From the NCBI RefSeq assembly GCF_017873555.1, contig NZ_JAGGKE010000006.1:62001-126000 (forward strand): a DNA stretch of 64,000 bases, in the 5' to 3' direction. Of this stretch, positions 33,648-42,332 are shown in pieces. The stretch is from Halorubrum trapanicum. Its GTDB lineage: Archaea; Halobacteriota; Halobacteria; Halobacteriales; Haloferacaceae. The stretch's first letter is position 1. Every line of letters starts with the position of its first letter. The notes below the pieces were generated by a model that saw nothing but the letters and a program-made list of their open reading frames with translations, made no database searches and was not told where the DNA came from. Both the position numbers and the translations under genes were made by a program.

Positions 33648-33897
33648 TTGTTATCTCTCCATCACCGCTCCGGCGATAGCGGACGCTCGCTGTGGTGCGT
33701 CGGGCCGTCTGCAAGAACTCCCGTTCATTTCAGCGTGCGATTCCACCAGCGCCAGAGGCGTTCTGGTACCAGCAACTACCCCCGGGCGATACATAAATAC
33801 TTCGGTGATTTCCGTGTACACCGGTGCCACGGCCCGTGTACCTCTCGATTTCGTGGTTACGGTTCACACGGAGGTGGCGAGCGGCGTCCGGCTCGGT
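33648..33897. other. Intergenic region with a long hairpin and TATA-like box
   Basis: No gene is credible here. GTACACCGG at about 33816 pairs, with one mismatch, with CCCGTGTAC at about 33833-33841. An AT-rich GATACATAAATACTT (about 33788-33802) could be the promoter of the minus-strand coiled-coil gene, which would give a leader of over 100 bases, or serve an unseen transcript. Confidence 0.4.
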
Positions 33898-34575
33898 TCA
33901 CGGCTCCCCGTCCGCTTCGACCTCGTACGAGAGGACGACCCCGTCGTCGAGCCGTTCCGTCTCCGTGAGCGTCAGGTCGGGAAACGCCTCGGTGAAGCCC
34001 GTCCCGTCCGCCAGCGTGGGGGCGTCGCGGCCGCCGATGACGAGCGAGCCGACGTAGACGTGGAGCTCGTCGACGACGCCGGCGTCGAAACACGAGAAGA
34101 TCACCTCGCCGCCCCCCTCGACCATCAGGCGGTCGACGCCGCGGTCGGCGAGCTTGTCGAGTCCCTCGGCGACGTCGACGCGCTCCTCGCCGGCGACGAT
34201 CACCTCCGCGCCGGCGTCGGCGAGCGCCGCCCGCCGCTCCCGGTCGGCCGCGGTCGAGACCAGGAGATACGTCGCCGCCGCGTCGTCGAGGATCCGGGCG
34301 TCGGTCGGCGTCCGGCCGGTGGAGTCGACCACGACGCGGGCGGGGTCGCCCGACCGCCCGTTCCGCAGGCGCTCGACCCGGCGGTCCTCCTCGTCGAGCG
34401 TGAGGTGGGGGTCGTCCGCGAGGACGGTCCCGACCCCCACGAGCACCGCGTCCGCGGCCGCTCTGACGCGGTCGACCCGGTCGAAGTCCTCCGGGCCGGA
34501 GATCCGGAGCTGTTCCCGGCGGCGGGTGGCGAGCTTCCCGTCGACGCTCTGGGCCGCGTTGACGACCACGTGCAT
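33898..34575 (-). CDS. 2,5-diamino-6-(ribosylamino)pyrimidinone 5'-phosphate reductase (riboflavin pathway)
   Basis: A 225-residue RibD C-terminal-type reductase. MHVVVNAAQSVDGKLATRRREQLRISGPEDFDRVDRVRAAADAVLVGVGTVLADDP carries the substrate and NADPH sites. RVVVDSTGRTP and MVEGGGEVIFSCFDAGVVDELHVYVGSLVIGG complete the fold. In archaea this free-standing reductase (ArfC-type) acts in riboflavin and F420 precursor synthesis. Length is normal. No other rib genes are adjacent. Confidence 0.93.
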   Translation of the reverse strand: MHVVVNAAQSVDGKLATRRREQLRISGPEDFDRVDRVRAAADAVLVGVGTVLADDPHLTLDEEDRRVERLRNGRSGDPARVVVDSTGRTPTDARILDDAAATYLLVSTAADRERRAALADAGAEVIVAGEERVDVAEGLDKLADRGVDRLMVEGGGEVIFSCFDAGVVDELHVYVGSLVIGGRDAPTLADGTGFTEAFPDLTLTETERLDDGVVLSYEVEADGEP

Positions 34576-34671
34576 ACGCGAGGGTCGTCCGGACGCGGAA
34601 TGGTCGTTTCGGTCCCCGTTTCGATTACTGACTCGTGCGCCTCCCGCGGCGCCGCTGACGGAGGGAAAGTG

Positions 34672-34689
34672 ATTTAGGTCGGCCTAAAT
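34672..34689. promoter_or_regulatory. Iron-box palindrome upstream of the HTH regulator
   Basis: ATTTAGGTCGGCCTAAAT has 7-bp arms (ATTTAGG/CCTAAAT). It lies 15 bases before the ATG at 34705 and overlaps the expected TATA position. It is the same TTAGG-N4-CCTAA type as the sites at 3397, 3431 and 35769. Confidence 0.75.
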
Positions 34690-34704
34690 AACGGGCGGTA
34701 ACCG

Positions 34705-35574
34705 ATGACGATCGCAAACGACGGAACTGTCACGGCGGCGGGAGACGACGCCCACCGTGCTGACGACGCGATCGACGCGGTGGCGTTCCTCGCCCGCTCG
34801 AAACACCGCGTTCGGGTGCTCGAACTGCTCGACGACGGGCCGCGAACCCGGGAGGAGATCGCCGCGGGGACGGACGCGACGCGCGTGACGCTCAGCCGCA
34901 TCCTCGGCGATCTGGAGGACCGCGGCTGGATCGACCACGACCACGCGGACCGATCGTACGCGCTGACTCGGTTCGGTCGGCTCGTGTTCGGGGACTTCTC
35001 CCGACTGCTCGGAACCGTTTCGGTCGGCCGGACGCACCCCGACCTGGTGAACCGCCTGCCGACGGAGTGGTTCGGGTTCGACCCGCGGTGTCTCACCGAC
35101 GCGGAGCGCGTCGCCGCCGAAGCGGCCGACCCCCTGGCGGCGGCCCGCGTCGTCGCGAACGCGATCCGCGAGGCCTCGTCCTGCCGGTCGCTGCTCGGGA
35201 CGTTCATCGCGCTCCCCATGTACGCGGCCGAGGAGGCCGTGCGCGCGGGGGACACCCTCGACGGGGCCGTCGTCTTCGACTCCAACGTCACCGCGACGAT
35301 GCTCGACGACCCCGACCTCCGGTCCCGGTGGCAGCGACTCGAAGCGGCCGCCGACGGCCACTTCTACTTCGGTGCCGACGGGACGGTCCCCTGTAGTATC
35401 GACCTGATCGACGGGACGGCGTTCCTGACGATCGACCGCGAGGACGAGCGTGGCTTCGATATTCTCCGGACCGACCAACCCGACGTCGTCGAGTGGGCGG
35501 AGGAGACGATCGCGCGTTACCGCGCCCGGGCGACGCCGCTCGCGCGACTGGCCGACGGCACGGACCCCGAGTAG
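34705..35574 (+). CDS. Winged-helix transcriptional regulator linked to iron uptake
   Basis: A 289-residue regulator. The winged helix lies at residues about 25-100 (DAVAFLARSKHRVRVLELLDDGPRTREEIAAGTDATRVTLSRILGDLEDRGWIDHD). The C-terminal 180 residues look like the methanogenesis-regulator-type (FilR1/DUF1724-like) sensor of many haloarchaeal HTH proteins. It has an iron box in its promoter and lies 215 bases before an iron ABC operon in the same direction, so it may respond to iron status and control that operon. No metal-binding Cys cluster is obvious. Confidence 0.85.
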   Translation: MTIANDGTVTAAGDDAHRADDAIDAVAFLARSKHRVRVLELLDDGPRTREEIAAGTDATRVTLSRILGDLEDRGWIDHDHADRSYALTRFGRLVFGDFSRLLGTVSVGRTHPDLVNRLPTEWFGFDPRCLTDAERVAAEAADPLAAARVVANAIREASSCRSLLGTFIALPMYAAEEAVRAGDTLDGAVVFDSNVTATMLDDPDLRSRWQRLEAAADGHFYFGADGTVPCSIDLIDGTAFLTIDREDERGFDILRTDQPDVVEWAEETIARYRARATPLARLADGTDPE

Positions 35575-35768
35575 ACTGCTGACCGCGGACGAGTTTCCTC
35601 CTAATTCCGTCGGTCTCCGCACGTCGCCGGCCGTGAGCGACGCGAACGCGCCGATCGGCGCCCGCTCGAAGGATTACCGTGTCCCTCCCGAACGGTCCGT
35701 TCGATCGTTCACGGCGTGAACGCGACGCCACGCCGCATTACGGCGAACGCGAGGAATCACTATCACTG

Positions 35769-35784
35769 TTTAGGCCAACCTAAA
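35769..35784. promoter_or_regulatory. Iron-box palindrome upstream of the second binding-protein operon
   Basis: TTTAGGCCAACCTAAA ends five bases before the ATG at 35790. Its core TTAGGCCAACCTAA is the exact reverse complement of the core at 3433-3446. As there, it would cover the start site of a leaderless transcript. The rest of the 215-base gap shows no other feature. Confidence 0.8.
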
Positions 35785-35789
35785 CTCGT

Positions 35790-37010
35790 ATGCCACGAAG
35801 GCGTCAGCTGTTGGCTGGAACCGCTGGATTCGTCGCTGCCGGGTTCGCCGGCTGCCTGAACGAGACCGACGGATCGGCCGCCGGCGGGACGAACGACTCC
35901 GCGGGGGGAAACGGCTCCGCGACCGAGACGACCGACGACGACTCCTCCGAGGAGGAGGACTCGGGCGGTATCGACCCGTACACGGTCGAAATCGCGCCTC
36001 ACGGCGAGTTCACCTTTGAGGCGGTGCCGGAAACGTACTCCGTCATCCCCAGCGTCTACCTCGACATCGGGATGGCGCTCGGGAAGCAGCCCGTCGCGGC
36101 GACGGACATGGCCCGCGCGCCCCGGAAGCTCTACGACATCCTCCCCGACGTCACGTTCGACGAGGAGGCGATCATGGCGCTGGCCTCGGGCTCCGAGTCC
36201 GGCTACGACAAGGAGAACTTCTACGCCCCCGGGCAGGACGTCAATCTCATCGACCCCCGGGACCTGGGACGGTTCACTGACTGGGACGACTCGGATATCC
36301 AGGAGATCGAGGACGCGACCGGCCCGTTCGTCGGGACCGGGATCCGGTTCGGGCCGACCCACCCGTTCGGAAACGATCAGGACACCTACTACGAACTCTA
36401 CGACGTCTTCGAGAAGATCGCGACGGTCTTCCAGGAGCAGGAGCGCTACCAGGCGTGGCAGTCGCTCCACGACGAGTTCATGTCGGACATCGAGTCCGAA
36501 CTGCCGCCCGAGGACGAACGACCCTCGGTCATCCCGCTGTGGCGCGGCGTCGACCCGACGTCTGGGCAGTTCTATCTCTCGGACATCCACCAGTACCACA
36601 ACCAGACCAAGCCGCTCGAACGGCTCGGCCTCCGGAACGCCTACGACGCGGAAATCCCCAGCGGCGGTTACATCGGGTACGAGGAGCTGCTCGAGTACGA
36701 CCCCGACTACATCTCCGTCGGCGGCTCGCTCGTCTCGAGCACACACGAGCAGTTCGTCGATCAGGTCGTCGAACCGTTCGAGAACGACCCGAGCGGTCAG
36801 GACCTCACCGCCGTCCAAGAGGGGAACATCCTCCGCATCGGCGACCAGTATCAGGGCCCCATCGTCGACCTCTTCGCGACGGAGGCGGTCGCCAAGATGG
36901 TCTGGCCGGACCGCTTCGGCGAGTGGCCGGGCCCGGTCAGCGAGGTCCCCGAGGACGAGCAGCTGTTCGACCGCCAGCGCGTCGCAGACATCATCAACGG
37001 GAACTTCTAG
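35790..37010 (+). CDS. Iron-siderophore ABC transporter substrate-binding lipoprotein (Tat-exported)
   Basis: A 406-residue binding protein. Its Tat signal PRRRQLLAG is followed by a hydrophobic run and a lipobox (GFAGC, Cys22). A Gly/Ser/Asp/Thr/Glu linker to about residue 60 precedes the type III binding fold. It ends in the same EDEQLFDRQRVADIINGNF block as the homologue at 3451. It is the first gene of an operon with permease and ATPase, under an iron box, which supports ferric siderophore as ligand. Confidence 0.94.
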   Translation: MPRRRQLLAGTAGFVAAGFAGCLNETDGSAAGGTNDSAGGNGSATETTDDDSSEEEDSGGIDPYTVEIAPHGEFTFEAVPETYSVIPSVYLDIGMALGKQPVAATDMARAPRKLYDILPDVTFDEEAIMALASGSESGYDKENFYAPGQDVNLIDPRDLGRFTDWDDSDIQEIEDATGPFVGTGIRFGPTHPFGNDQDTYYELYDVFEKIATVFQEQERYQAWQSLHDEFMSDIESELPPEDERPSVIPLWRGVDPTSGQFYLSDIHQYHNQTKPLERLGLRNAYDAEIPSGGYIGYEELLEYDPDYISVGGSLVSSTHEQFVDQVVEPFENDPSGQDLTAVQEGNILRIGDQYQGPIVDLFATEAVAKMVWPDRFGEWPGPVSEVPEDEQLFDRQRVADIINGNF

Positions 37011-37014
37011 CCCG

Positions 37015-38127
37015 ATGGCGAAGGCATTCGACCGACTCGCGAAGCTGCGCGCGGCCGGCGCTGACTGGTACGCCACCTCGAAGCTCGGACTGGTCGTCGT
37101 CGGCAGCCTCGCTGTCCTGCTCGGATCGACGATACTGCAGGTGAGCTTCGGTGCGTACCCGCTTGCCCTCGGCGAGGCGTGGAACACGGTCTTCGACGCA
37201 CAAGTGGTGTTCAGCCCCGACGTCTGGCGGTGGGCGTTCCTCGGCGCGAACGTGCCCGAGTGGCTGACCCGCCAACAGATCATCGTCTGGAACCTCCGGC
37301 TGCCGCGCATCCTCGTCGGCGCGCTCGTCGGCGCGAACCTCGCGGTGTCGGGCGCGCTGTTCCAGATCGTCACGCGCAACGAGCTCGCCAGCCCCTACAT
37401 CCTCGGCGTCAGCGACGGCGCCGGACTGGTCGTGTTGCTCACGCTCACGTTCTTCTACGGACTCATGCCGGTCCTCCCGCTGTTCGCGGCGATCGGCGGC
37501 GGGCTGGCGTTCCTGCTCGTGTACGCCATCGCGTGGAAGAACGGCACCAGCCCCGTCCGCTTGGTGCTGGCGGGCGTCGTCGTCGGCTCCGTCTTCGGGT
37601 CCGTCCAACGCGCGCTGTTCTTCTTCATCGACGACCTCGGCGTCGCGATGGCCGCGCAGGCGTGGCTCTCCGGGACGCTCATGAACGCCGGGTGGGAGGA
37701 GGTGCGCATCGCGCTCCCGTTTACCGTCATCGCGATGGCGCTGGCGTTCACCGTCACGCAGGAGCTCGACGTCCTGTTGCTCGGCGCGGACCGGGCGGAC
37801 TCGCTGGGGATGCCCGTCGAGAAGGTCAGGTTCGCGATCGCGGGGATCGGCGTCCTCTCGACGGCGGCCGCCATCGCCGTGGCCGGTCTCATCGGCTTCG
37901 TCGGACTCATCGTCCCGCATATGGTCCGGAACATCGTCGGTAGCGACTCGAAGCTACTCTTAGCCGGCTGTCTGTTCCTCGGTCCGGCGCTCCTCGTCGG
38001 CGCGGACGTCGGCGCGCGGCTCGCGCTGAGTCCCGTCCAGCTCCCGGTGGGCGTCATCACCGGCATCGTCGGCGGCCCGTACTTCCTCTACCTGATGCGG
38101 AAGAAGACCAACCTGGGTGAAGTCTGA
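37015..38127 (+). CDS. FecCD-family iron-siderophore ABC transporter permease
   Basis: A 370-residue polytopic permease. MAKAFDRLAKLRAAGADWY is a short cytoplasmic lead, then about ten helices. Family segments include VSFGAYPLALGEAWNTVF, NLRLPRILVGALVGANLAVSGALFQ, TRNELASPYILGVSDGAG, SPVRLVLAGVVVGSVFG and FVGLIVPHMVRNIVG. I chose the ATG at 37015, four bases after the binding-protein stop; the open frame upstream overlaps that gene. Its stop overlaps the ATPase start (TGATG). It is very similar to the permease at 1199-2398. Confidence 0.95.
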   Translation: MAKAFDRLAKLRAAGADWYATSKLGLVVVGSLAVLLGSTILQVSFGAYPLALGEAWNTVFDAQVVFSPDVWRWAFLGANVPEWLTRQQIIVWNLRLPRILVGALVGANLAVSGALFQIVTRNELASPYILGVSDGAGLVVLLTLTFFYGLMPVLPLFAAIGGGLAFLLVYAIAWKNGTSPVRLVLAGVVVGSVFGSVQRALFFFIDDLGVAMAAQAWLSGTLMNAGWEEVRIALPFTVIAMALAFTVTQELDVLLLGADRADSLGMPVEKVRFAIAGIGVLSTAAAIAVAGLIGFVGLIVPHMVRNIVGSDSKLLLAGCLFLGPALLVGADVGARLALSPVQLPVGVITGIVGGPYFLYLMRKKTNLGEV

Positions 38128-39047
38128 TGGGTGACGGACGCTCCTCACGGGTCGAGCGAGAACCGGCCGACTCCCGCTCCGCCTCGGAGCCGGAGTCCGA
38201 GACCGAGACGGGGACGGAAGCGGCCGACTTCAGCGGGAGCGACCTGGTCTTGGGCTACCCCGGCCTGGACGACCCCGTCGTCGACGGCGAGTCGATCGCG
38301 GTCCCGCCGGACGAGGTGACCGCCCTCATCGGCCCGAACGGGAGCGGGAAGAGCACGCTCCTGAAGGGGCTCGCGGACAAGATCTCGCCCGACTCCGGAA
38401 CCGTCCTCGTCGACGGCCGGCAGATCGACGCGTTCGGGTCGAAGGAGCTGGCGCGCACGCTGGGCCTGCTCTCACAGGAGAACGTCGTCCCCACCGGTAT
38501 CTCGGTCGAGGACCTCGTCGAGCGCGGGCGCTACCCGTACACGGGATTCTTCGACTCGCTGTCGGACGAGGACCGCGAGGTCGTCGACGAGGCGATCCGG
38601 CTCGCGGGGATCGACCATCTCCGCGACCGCGACGTCGACAGCTTAAGCGGCGGCCAGAAACAGCTCGTCTGGATCGCGATGGCCATCGCGCAGGACACGG
38701 ACGTGCTCCTGCTCGACGAGCCGACGACGTTCCTCGACCCGCAACACCAGCTGGAGGTGATGCAGATCGTCGAGACGCTCCGCGACGAGAGCCGGATCAC
38801 CGTCGTGCTCGTTCTCCACGACATCGCGCAGGCCGCGCGGTACGCCGACCACGTCGTCGCGCTCAAGGACGGCTCGATGCGCGCCCGCGGCCCGCCCGAG
38901 GACGTGATCACGGAGGAGTTGCTCGCCGACGTGTTCGAGATCGACGCGGCGGTGCTGGACACCGAGTACGGGATTCAGGTCGTCCCGCAGAACCCCCTCG
39001 CTGACGGCGCGGTCCCTCCGACCGGCGACCCCCCGACGCCCGATTAA
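38127..39047 (+). CDS. FecE-family iron-siderophore ABC transporter ATP-binding protein
   Basis: A 306-residue ABC ATPase with Walker A (GPNGSGKST), the LSGGQKQ signature, Walker B (DVLLLDEPTT) and the switch His (VLHDIAQA). An acidic, Ser/Glu-rich 30-residue extension precedes the nucleotide-binding domain. Its start overlaps the permease stop by one base. Core sequence is close to the paralogue at 2399, so the two transport systems probably arose by duplication within haloarchaea. Confidence 0.95.
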   Translation: MGDGRSSRVEREPADSRSASEPESETETGTEAADFSGSDLVLGYPGLDDPVVDGESIAVPPDEVTALIGPNGSGKSTLLKGLADKISPDSGTVLVDGRQIDAFGSKELARTLGLLSQENVVPTGISVEDLVERGRYPYTGFFDSLSDEDREVVDEAIRLAGIDHLRDRDVDSLSGGQKQLVWIAMAIAQDTDVLLLDEPTTFLDPQHQLEVMQIVETLRDESRITVVLVLHDIAQAARYADHVVALKDGSMRARGPPEDVITEELLADVFEIDAAVLDTEYGIQVVPQNPLADGAVPPTGDPPTPD

Positions 39048-39092
39048 CGCGGGGTCGACACCGTTTTCTCGGCCACCGGCGACTCACGGACC

Positions 39093-39527
39093 GTGTCCGA
39101 CCCAACCGCGCACCACCTCGGGATCACCGTTTCCGACCTCGACCGCGCCGTCGACTTCTACGTCGAGACGTTCGGTCTCGACGTCGTCAGCGAGTTCTCC
39201 GTCGGCGGCGACGCCTTCGCCGAGGCGGTCGACGTCGAGGACGCGTCGGCCGAGTTCGCGCACCTCGACGCGGACGGCGCCGTCGTCGAACTCGTCGCGT
39301 ACGACCCCGCCGAGGAAGCGGGCGACGGTCCCGCGGCCGACAATCCCACCCTGAACCGCCCCGGCGCGACGCACCTCGGCCTGTCCGTCGATGACGTGGA
39401 GGCGTTCTACGACGGTCTCGACGACGACGTGGAGACGCTCAGCCCGCCGCGCACGACCGAGAGCGGGACGACGATCCTGTTCGTTCGCGACCCGGAGGGG
39501 AACCTGATCGAAGTGCTCGACGCCTGA
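39093..39527 (+). CDS. VOC-family (glyoxalase/bleomycin-resistance fold) protein
   Basis: A 144-residue protein with a GTG start at 39093. Two babbab modules are visible: HHLGITVSDLDRAVDFYVETFGLDVVSEF and ATHLGLSVDDVEAFYDGLDDDVE. Metal-ligand positions occur at the conserved His of each module and the Glu in VVELVAYD and LIEVLDA. The family includes lyases, dioxygenases and methylmalonyl-CoA epimerase; substrate is not predictable. It follows the iron operon after 45 bases and could be read through from it. Confidence 0.88.
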   Translation: MSDPTAHHLGITVSDLDRAVDFYVETFGLDVVSEFSVGGDAFAEAVDVEDASAEFAHLDADGAVVELVAYDPAEEAGDGPAADNPTLNRPGATHLGLSVDDVEAFYDGLDDDVETLSPPRTTESGTTILFVRDPEGNLIEVLDA

Positions 39528-39568
39528 TCCGGTCGACGCCGCCCGCGACGGTCCCGCGCGCTCGTCCC

Positions 39569-39772
39569 CTACCGATTCGCCTCGCGCATCACGAGCAGCG
39601 ACAGCGGGACGCTCGCGGCGACGAGTCCGTAAACGCCCCCGAGGATCGGTTCGACGCCGAACTCGGGGGCGAGCAGGTAGCCGGCGGCGAAGCCGATCGG
39701 GTCGCAGATGACTGCGACGAGGATCAGTTGTGCCTGAAACGAGAGCGCGTCGAACCACGGGAGGAGGGCCAT
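39569..39772 (-). CDS. Small two-helix membrane protein
   Basis: A 67-residue protein with two hydrophobic segments (SFQAQLILVAVICDPIGFAAGYLL and EPILGGVYGLVAASVPLSLLVM) and a short basic end. I chose the Met at 39772 (MALLPWFDAL) because an ATAAAAG box at 39801-39807 then falls near -30; an in-frame Met eight codons earlier would sit on that box. The family is unknown to me. Confidence 0.7.
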   Translation of the reverse strand: MALLPWFDALSFQAQLILVAVICDPIGFAAGYLLAPEFGVEPILGGVYGLVAASVPLSLLVMREANR

Positions 39773-39853
39773 TACGAACCCCCATCCGCTCGGCAATCAC
39801 ATAAAAGTTCGAACGGACGCGTGGTTTCGTCGGCGGCCGCGGCCCCGTGGGAC

Positions 39854-42022
39854 TTACTTCACCTTCGTGCCCGGCGCGGCGTCCTCGTAGGTCGTGAGGA
39901 GGTCGGCCTCCTCGCCGGCCGCGAGGACCATCCCGTTGGACTCGACGCCGAACAGCTCCGCCTTCTCCATGTTCGCGAGTACGATCACCTTCGTGTCGGG
40001 GAGATCGTCGACGTCGTGGAGTTGTTTGAGACCCGCCACGATCGTCCGGGTCTCCGCGCCGAGGTCGACGGTGAGCTTCACGAGGTCGTCGGCGCCCTCG
40101 ATCCCCTCCGCCTCGTCGATCCGGCCGACGCGGACGTCCAGTTCCTGGAACTCGTCGAAGCTGATGCGGTCGTCGCTGAGGGGTTCGATGTCAGTCATAT
40201 CGGTGTCGTCAGTGGTCCCCGTTTCGTCGTCTTCCGTTCCGTCGTCTTCCGTTCCGTCGTCGCCCTCACCGTCGTCGCTCTCCGACTCGGCGACGCGCGC
40301 TTCGAGCTTCTCGTTGAGCGCCTCGACGCGCTCGTCTTCGATCTGCTCGAACAGCTCGGTCGGCTCGCTCAGGTCGCCGGCGGGTCCCTCGCGGGCGGCC
40401 TCGACCGTCGCGTCGTGGACCGACCCCGGCTCGCCGAGCTGCTCCCAGAGGCGCTCGCTCTTCTCGGGCGCCAGCGGCTCGAAGAGGACGGCGATCGCCT
40501 TCGCGAGCGCGACGCAGTCGTAGATGACCCGCTCGGCCGCCTCCGGGTCCTCGTCGACGAGCTTCCACGGCTCGTTGCGCTGGATGTACTCGTTGCCGAA
40601 CCGCGCGAGGTCGGTGACGGCGTCGCCCAGCGCCCGGACCGAGTAGTCGTTGACGGCGGCCGCGACGTCGTCGATCGCCTCGTCGATCCGCGCCGCCACG
40701 TGGTCGCTCGGGGCGTCGGCGTCGGGACCGTCCTCGTAGTTGCGGTGGGCGAACAGCAGCGAGCGGTAGAGGAAGTTGCCGACGGTCCCCACCAGCTCGG
40801 TGTTGACGCGCTCGGCGAACTTCTCCCACGAGAAGTCCACGTCCTGCTGGAACCCCCCGTTGGTCGCGAGGTAGTAGCGCAGCGGGTCGGGGTGGAACCC
40901 CTCCTCGAGGTACTCGTCGGCCCAGACGGCGCGGTCGCGGCTGGTCGAGAACCCCTTGCCGTCGAGGGTGACGAAGCCGCTCGCCATCACCGCGCGCGGC
41001 TCCGCGTGGTCGGTCGCCTCCAGCATCGCGGGCCAGAAGATCGTGTGGTGCTGGATGATGTCGCGGCCGATCACGTGGACGATCTCGCCGCCCTCCGGGA
41101 ACTCGTCGCTGGCGCCCTCCTTCCAGGCGGCCTCCCAGTCGAACGCGTCGCTTCCGACGCGCTCGGAGTACTGCTTCGTCGAGGCGATGTACTCGATCGG
41201 GGCGTCGACCCAGACGTATAAGACGAGGTCCTGCTCGGCGGTTTCACCGCCTTCCCGAGGCGACTCCGTCGCCTCGCCGCCGGGATAATCGATCCCCCAG
41301 TCCATGTCGCGGGTGATACACCAGTCCTGTAACCCCTGCTCGATCCACTCGCGGGGCTGGTTCCGGGCGTTCGAGGTGCCTTCGAGCCGGTCGAGGAACT
41401 CCGAGAGGTAGTCGGCGAACGCGGAGACCGCGAAGAACTTGTGGGTGCGCTCGCGGTACTCCGCGGGGTTGCCGGTGATCGTCGACTCGGGGTCCTCCAC
41501 CTCGCCGGGTTCGAGGTGGCGCTGGCACCCCTCGTCGCACTCGTCGCCGCGGGCGTGCGCGCCGCAGTACGGGCAGGTCCCCTCGACGTACCGGTCCGGG
41601 AGGTACTGGTCGTCGACGGGGTCGTACGCCACCATGATCGCCTTCTCGTAGAGGTGGCCGGCCTCGTCGAGGTCGCGGACGAGCTGCTGGGTCAGTTCGG
41701 TGTTCGTCTCGTCGTGGGTGTGGCCGTAGTTGTCGAACTCGACGTTGAACTTCGGGAACGTCTCGGCGTACCGCTCGTGCCAGTCGAGCGCGAACGTCTC
41801 CGGGGAGACCCCCTCCTGCTCGGCGTTGACCGCGACGGGGGTGCCGTGCATGTCGGAGCCGGAGACGAACGCGGTCTCCTGGCCGAGTCGTTCGAGCGCG
41901 CGGCTGTACACGTCGCCGCCGACGTAGGTGCGGAGGTGACCGATGTGGAGGTCGCCGTTGGCGTACGGCAGTCCACAGGTCACCACCGCGGGGCGGTCGG
42001 TGGGGAAGTCGTCGTGGCTCAT
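39854..42022 (-). CDS. metG: Methionyl-tRNA synthetase
   Basis: A 722-residue class I synthetase. The HIGH motif is at residues 26-29 (LHIGHLRTY), zinc knuckles are in CPYCGAHARGDECDEGC, and the KMSKS loop is the archaeal form GFSTSRD. An anticodon-binding helical domain follows, then an acidic linker with repeated EDDGTEDD units (about residues 590-620). The C-terminal EMAP-type tRNA-binding domain begins ELDVRVGRIDEAEGIEGADDL. The linker is encoded by short tandem DNA repeats (40211-40262). It charges initiator and elongator Met-tRNA and also feeds its amino acid into editing-free translation. Confidence 0.97.
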   Translation of the reverse strand: MSHDDFPTDRPAVVTCGLPYANGDLHIGHLRTYVGGDVYSRALERLGQETAFVSGSDMHGTPVAVNAEQEGVSPETFALDWHERYAETFPKFNVEFDNYGHTHDETNTELTQQLVRDLDEAGHLYEKAIMVAYDPVDDQYLPDRYVEGTCPYCGAHARGDECDEGCQRHLEPGEVEDPESTITGNPAEYRERTHKFFAVSAFADYLSEFLDRLEGTSNARNQPREWIEQGLQDWCITRDMDWGIDYPGGEATESPREGGETAEQDLVLYVWVDAPIEYIASTKQYSERVGSDAFDWEAAWKEGASDEFPEGGEIVHVIGRDIIQHHTIFWPAMLEATDHAEPRAVMASGFVTLDGKGFSTSRDRAVWADEYLEEGFHPDPLRYYLATNGGFQQDVDFSWEKFAERVNTELVGTVGNFLYRSLLFAHRNYEDGPDADAPSDHVAARIDEAIDDVAAAVNDYSVRALGDAVTDLARFGNEYIQRNEPWKLVDEDPEAAERVIYDCVALAKAIAVLFEPLAPEKSERLWEQLGEPGSVHDATVEAAREGPAGDLSEPTELFEQIEDERVEALNEKLEARVAESESDDGEGDDGTEDDGTEDDETGTTDDTDMTDIEPLSDDRISFDEFQELDVRVGRIDEAEGIEGADDLVKLTVDLGAETRTIVAGLKQLHDVDDLPDTKVIVLANMEKAELFGVESNGMVLAAGEEADLLTTYEDAAPGTKVK

Positions 42023-42332
42023 GTGGTGTGTATGTCGTGTGTCGGTCGATCGGGTCTAAAGCCCGCTGGTTCGGGACCGGCGAGTGTCGCGCGGTCCGCG
42101 AGGGGTCGCGCGTGGCCGCCAGCCGTCGAGACCGGCGATGTCGACGGTCCGGGCGCTGCGGAGGGGCGACGGGATTCGCCGCCGCGTCGGCGTCGACCGC
42201 GCTACCGGTCGTCGCCGCCGCGACGGGTCCACCCGTCGCTAGAAGGAGCGCATCCGCATCCCGGACCGCCGGAGTTCGGTCACGCCCGTCGATTCGGGCG
42301 GTCAGGTCTAAAAAGCGTCGCCGGAAGTCAGC
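42023..42332. other. 310-base intergenic region, no gene seen
   Basis: The region is GC-rich with no credible frame on either strand. TCTAAAGCCC at about 42054 and TCTAAAAAGC at about 42307 are the only AT-rich spots. The first could be part of the metG promoter on the minus strand; the second lies just past the stop of the regulator gene. No strong inverted repeat or match to the repeated element was seen. Confidence 0.5.

Noticed and set aside
42023-42332. Small gene or tRNA in the 310-base gap upstream of metG
   Set aside because: No frame has a credible start, composition or homology, and no cloverleaf or TTCRA-type T-loop pattern was found.
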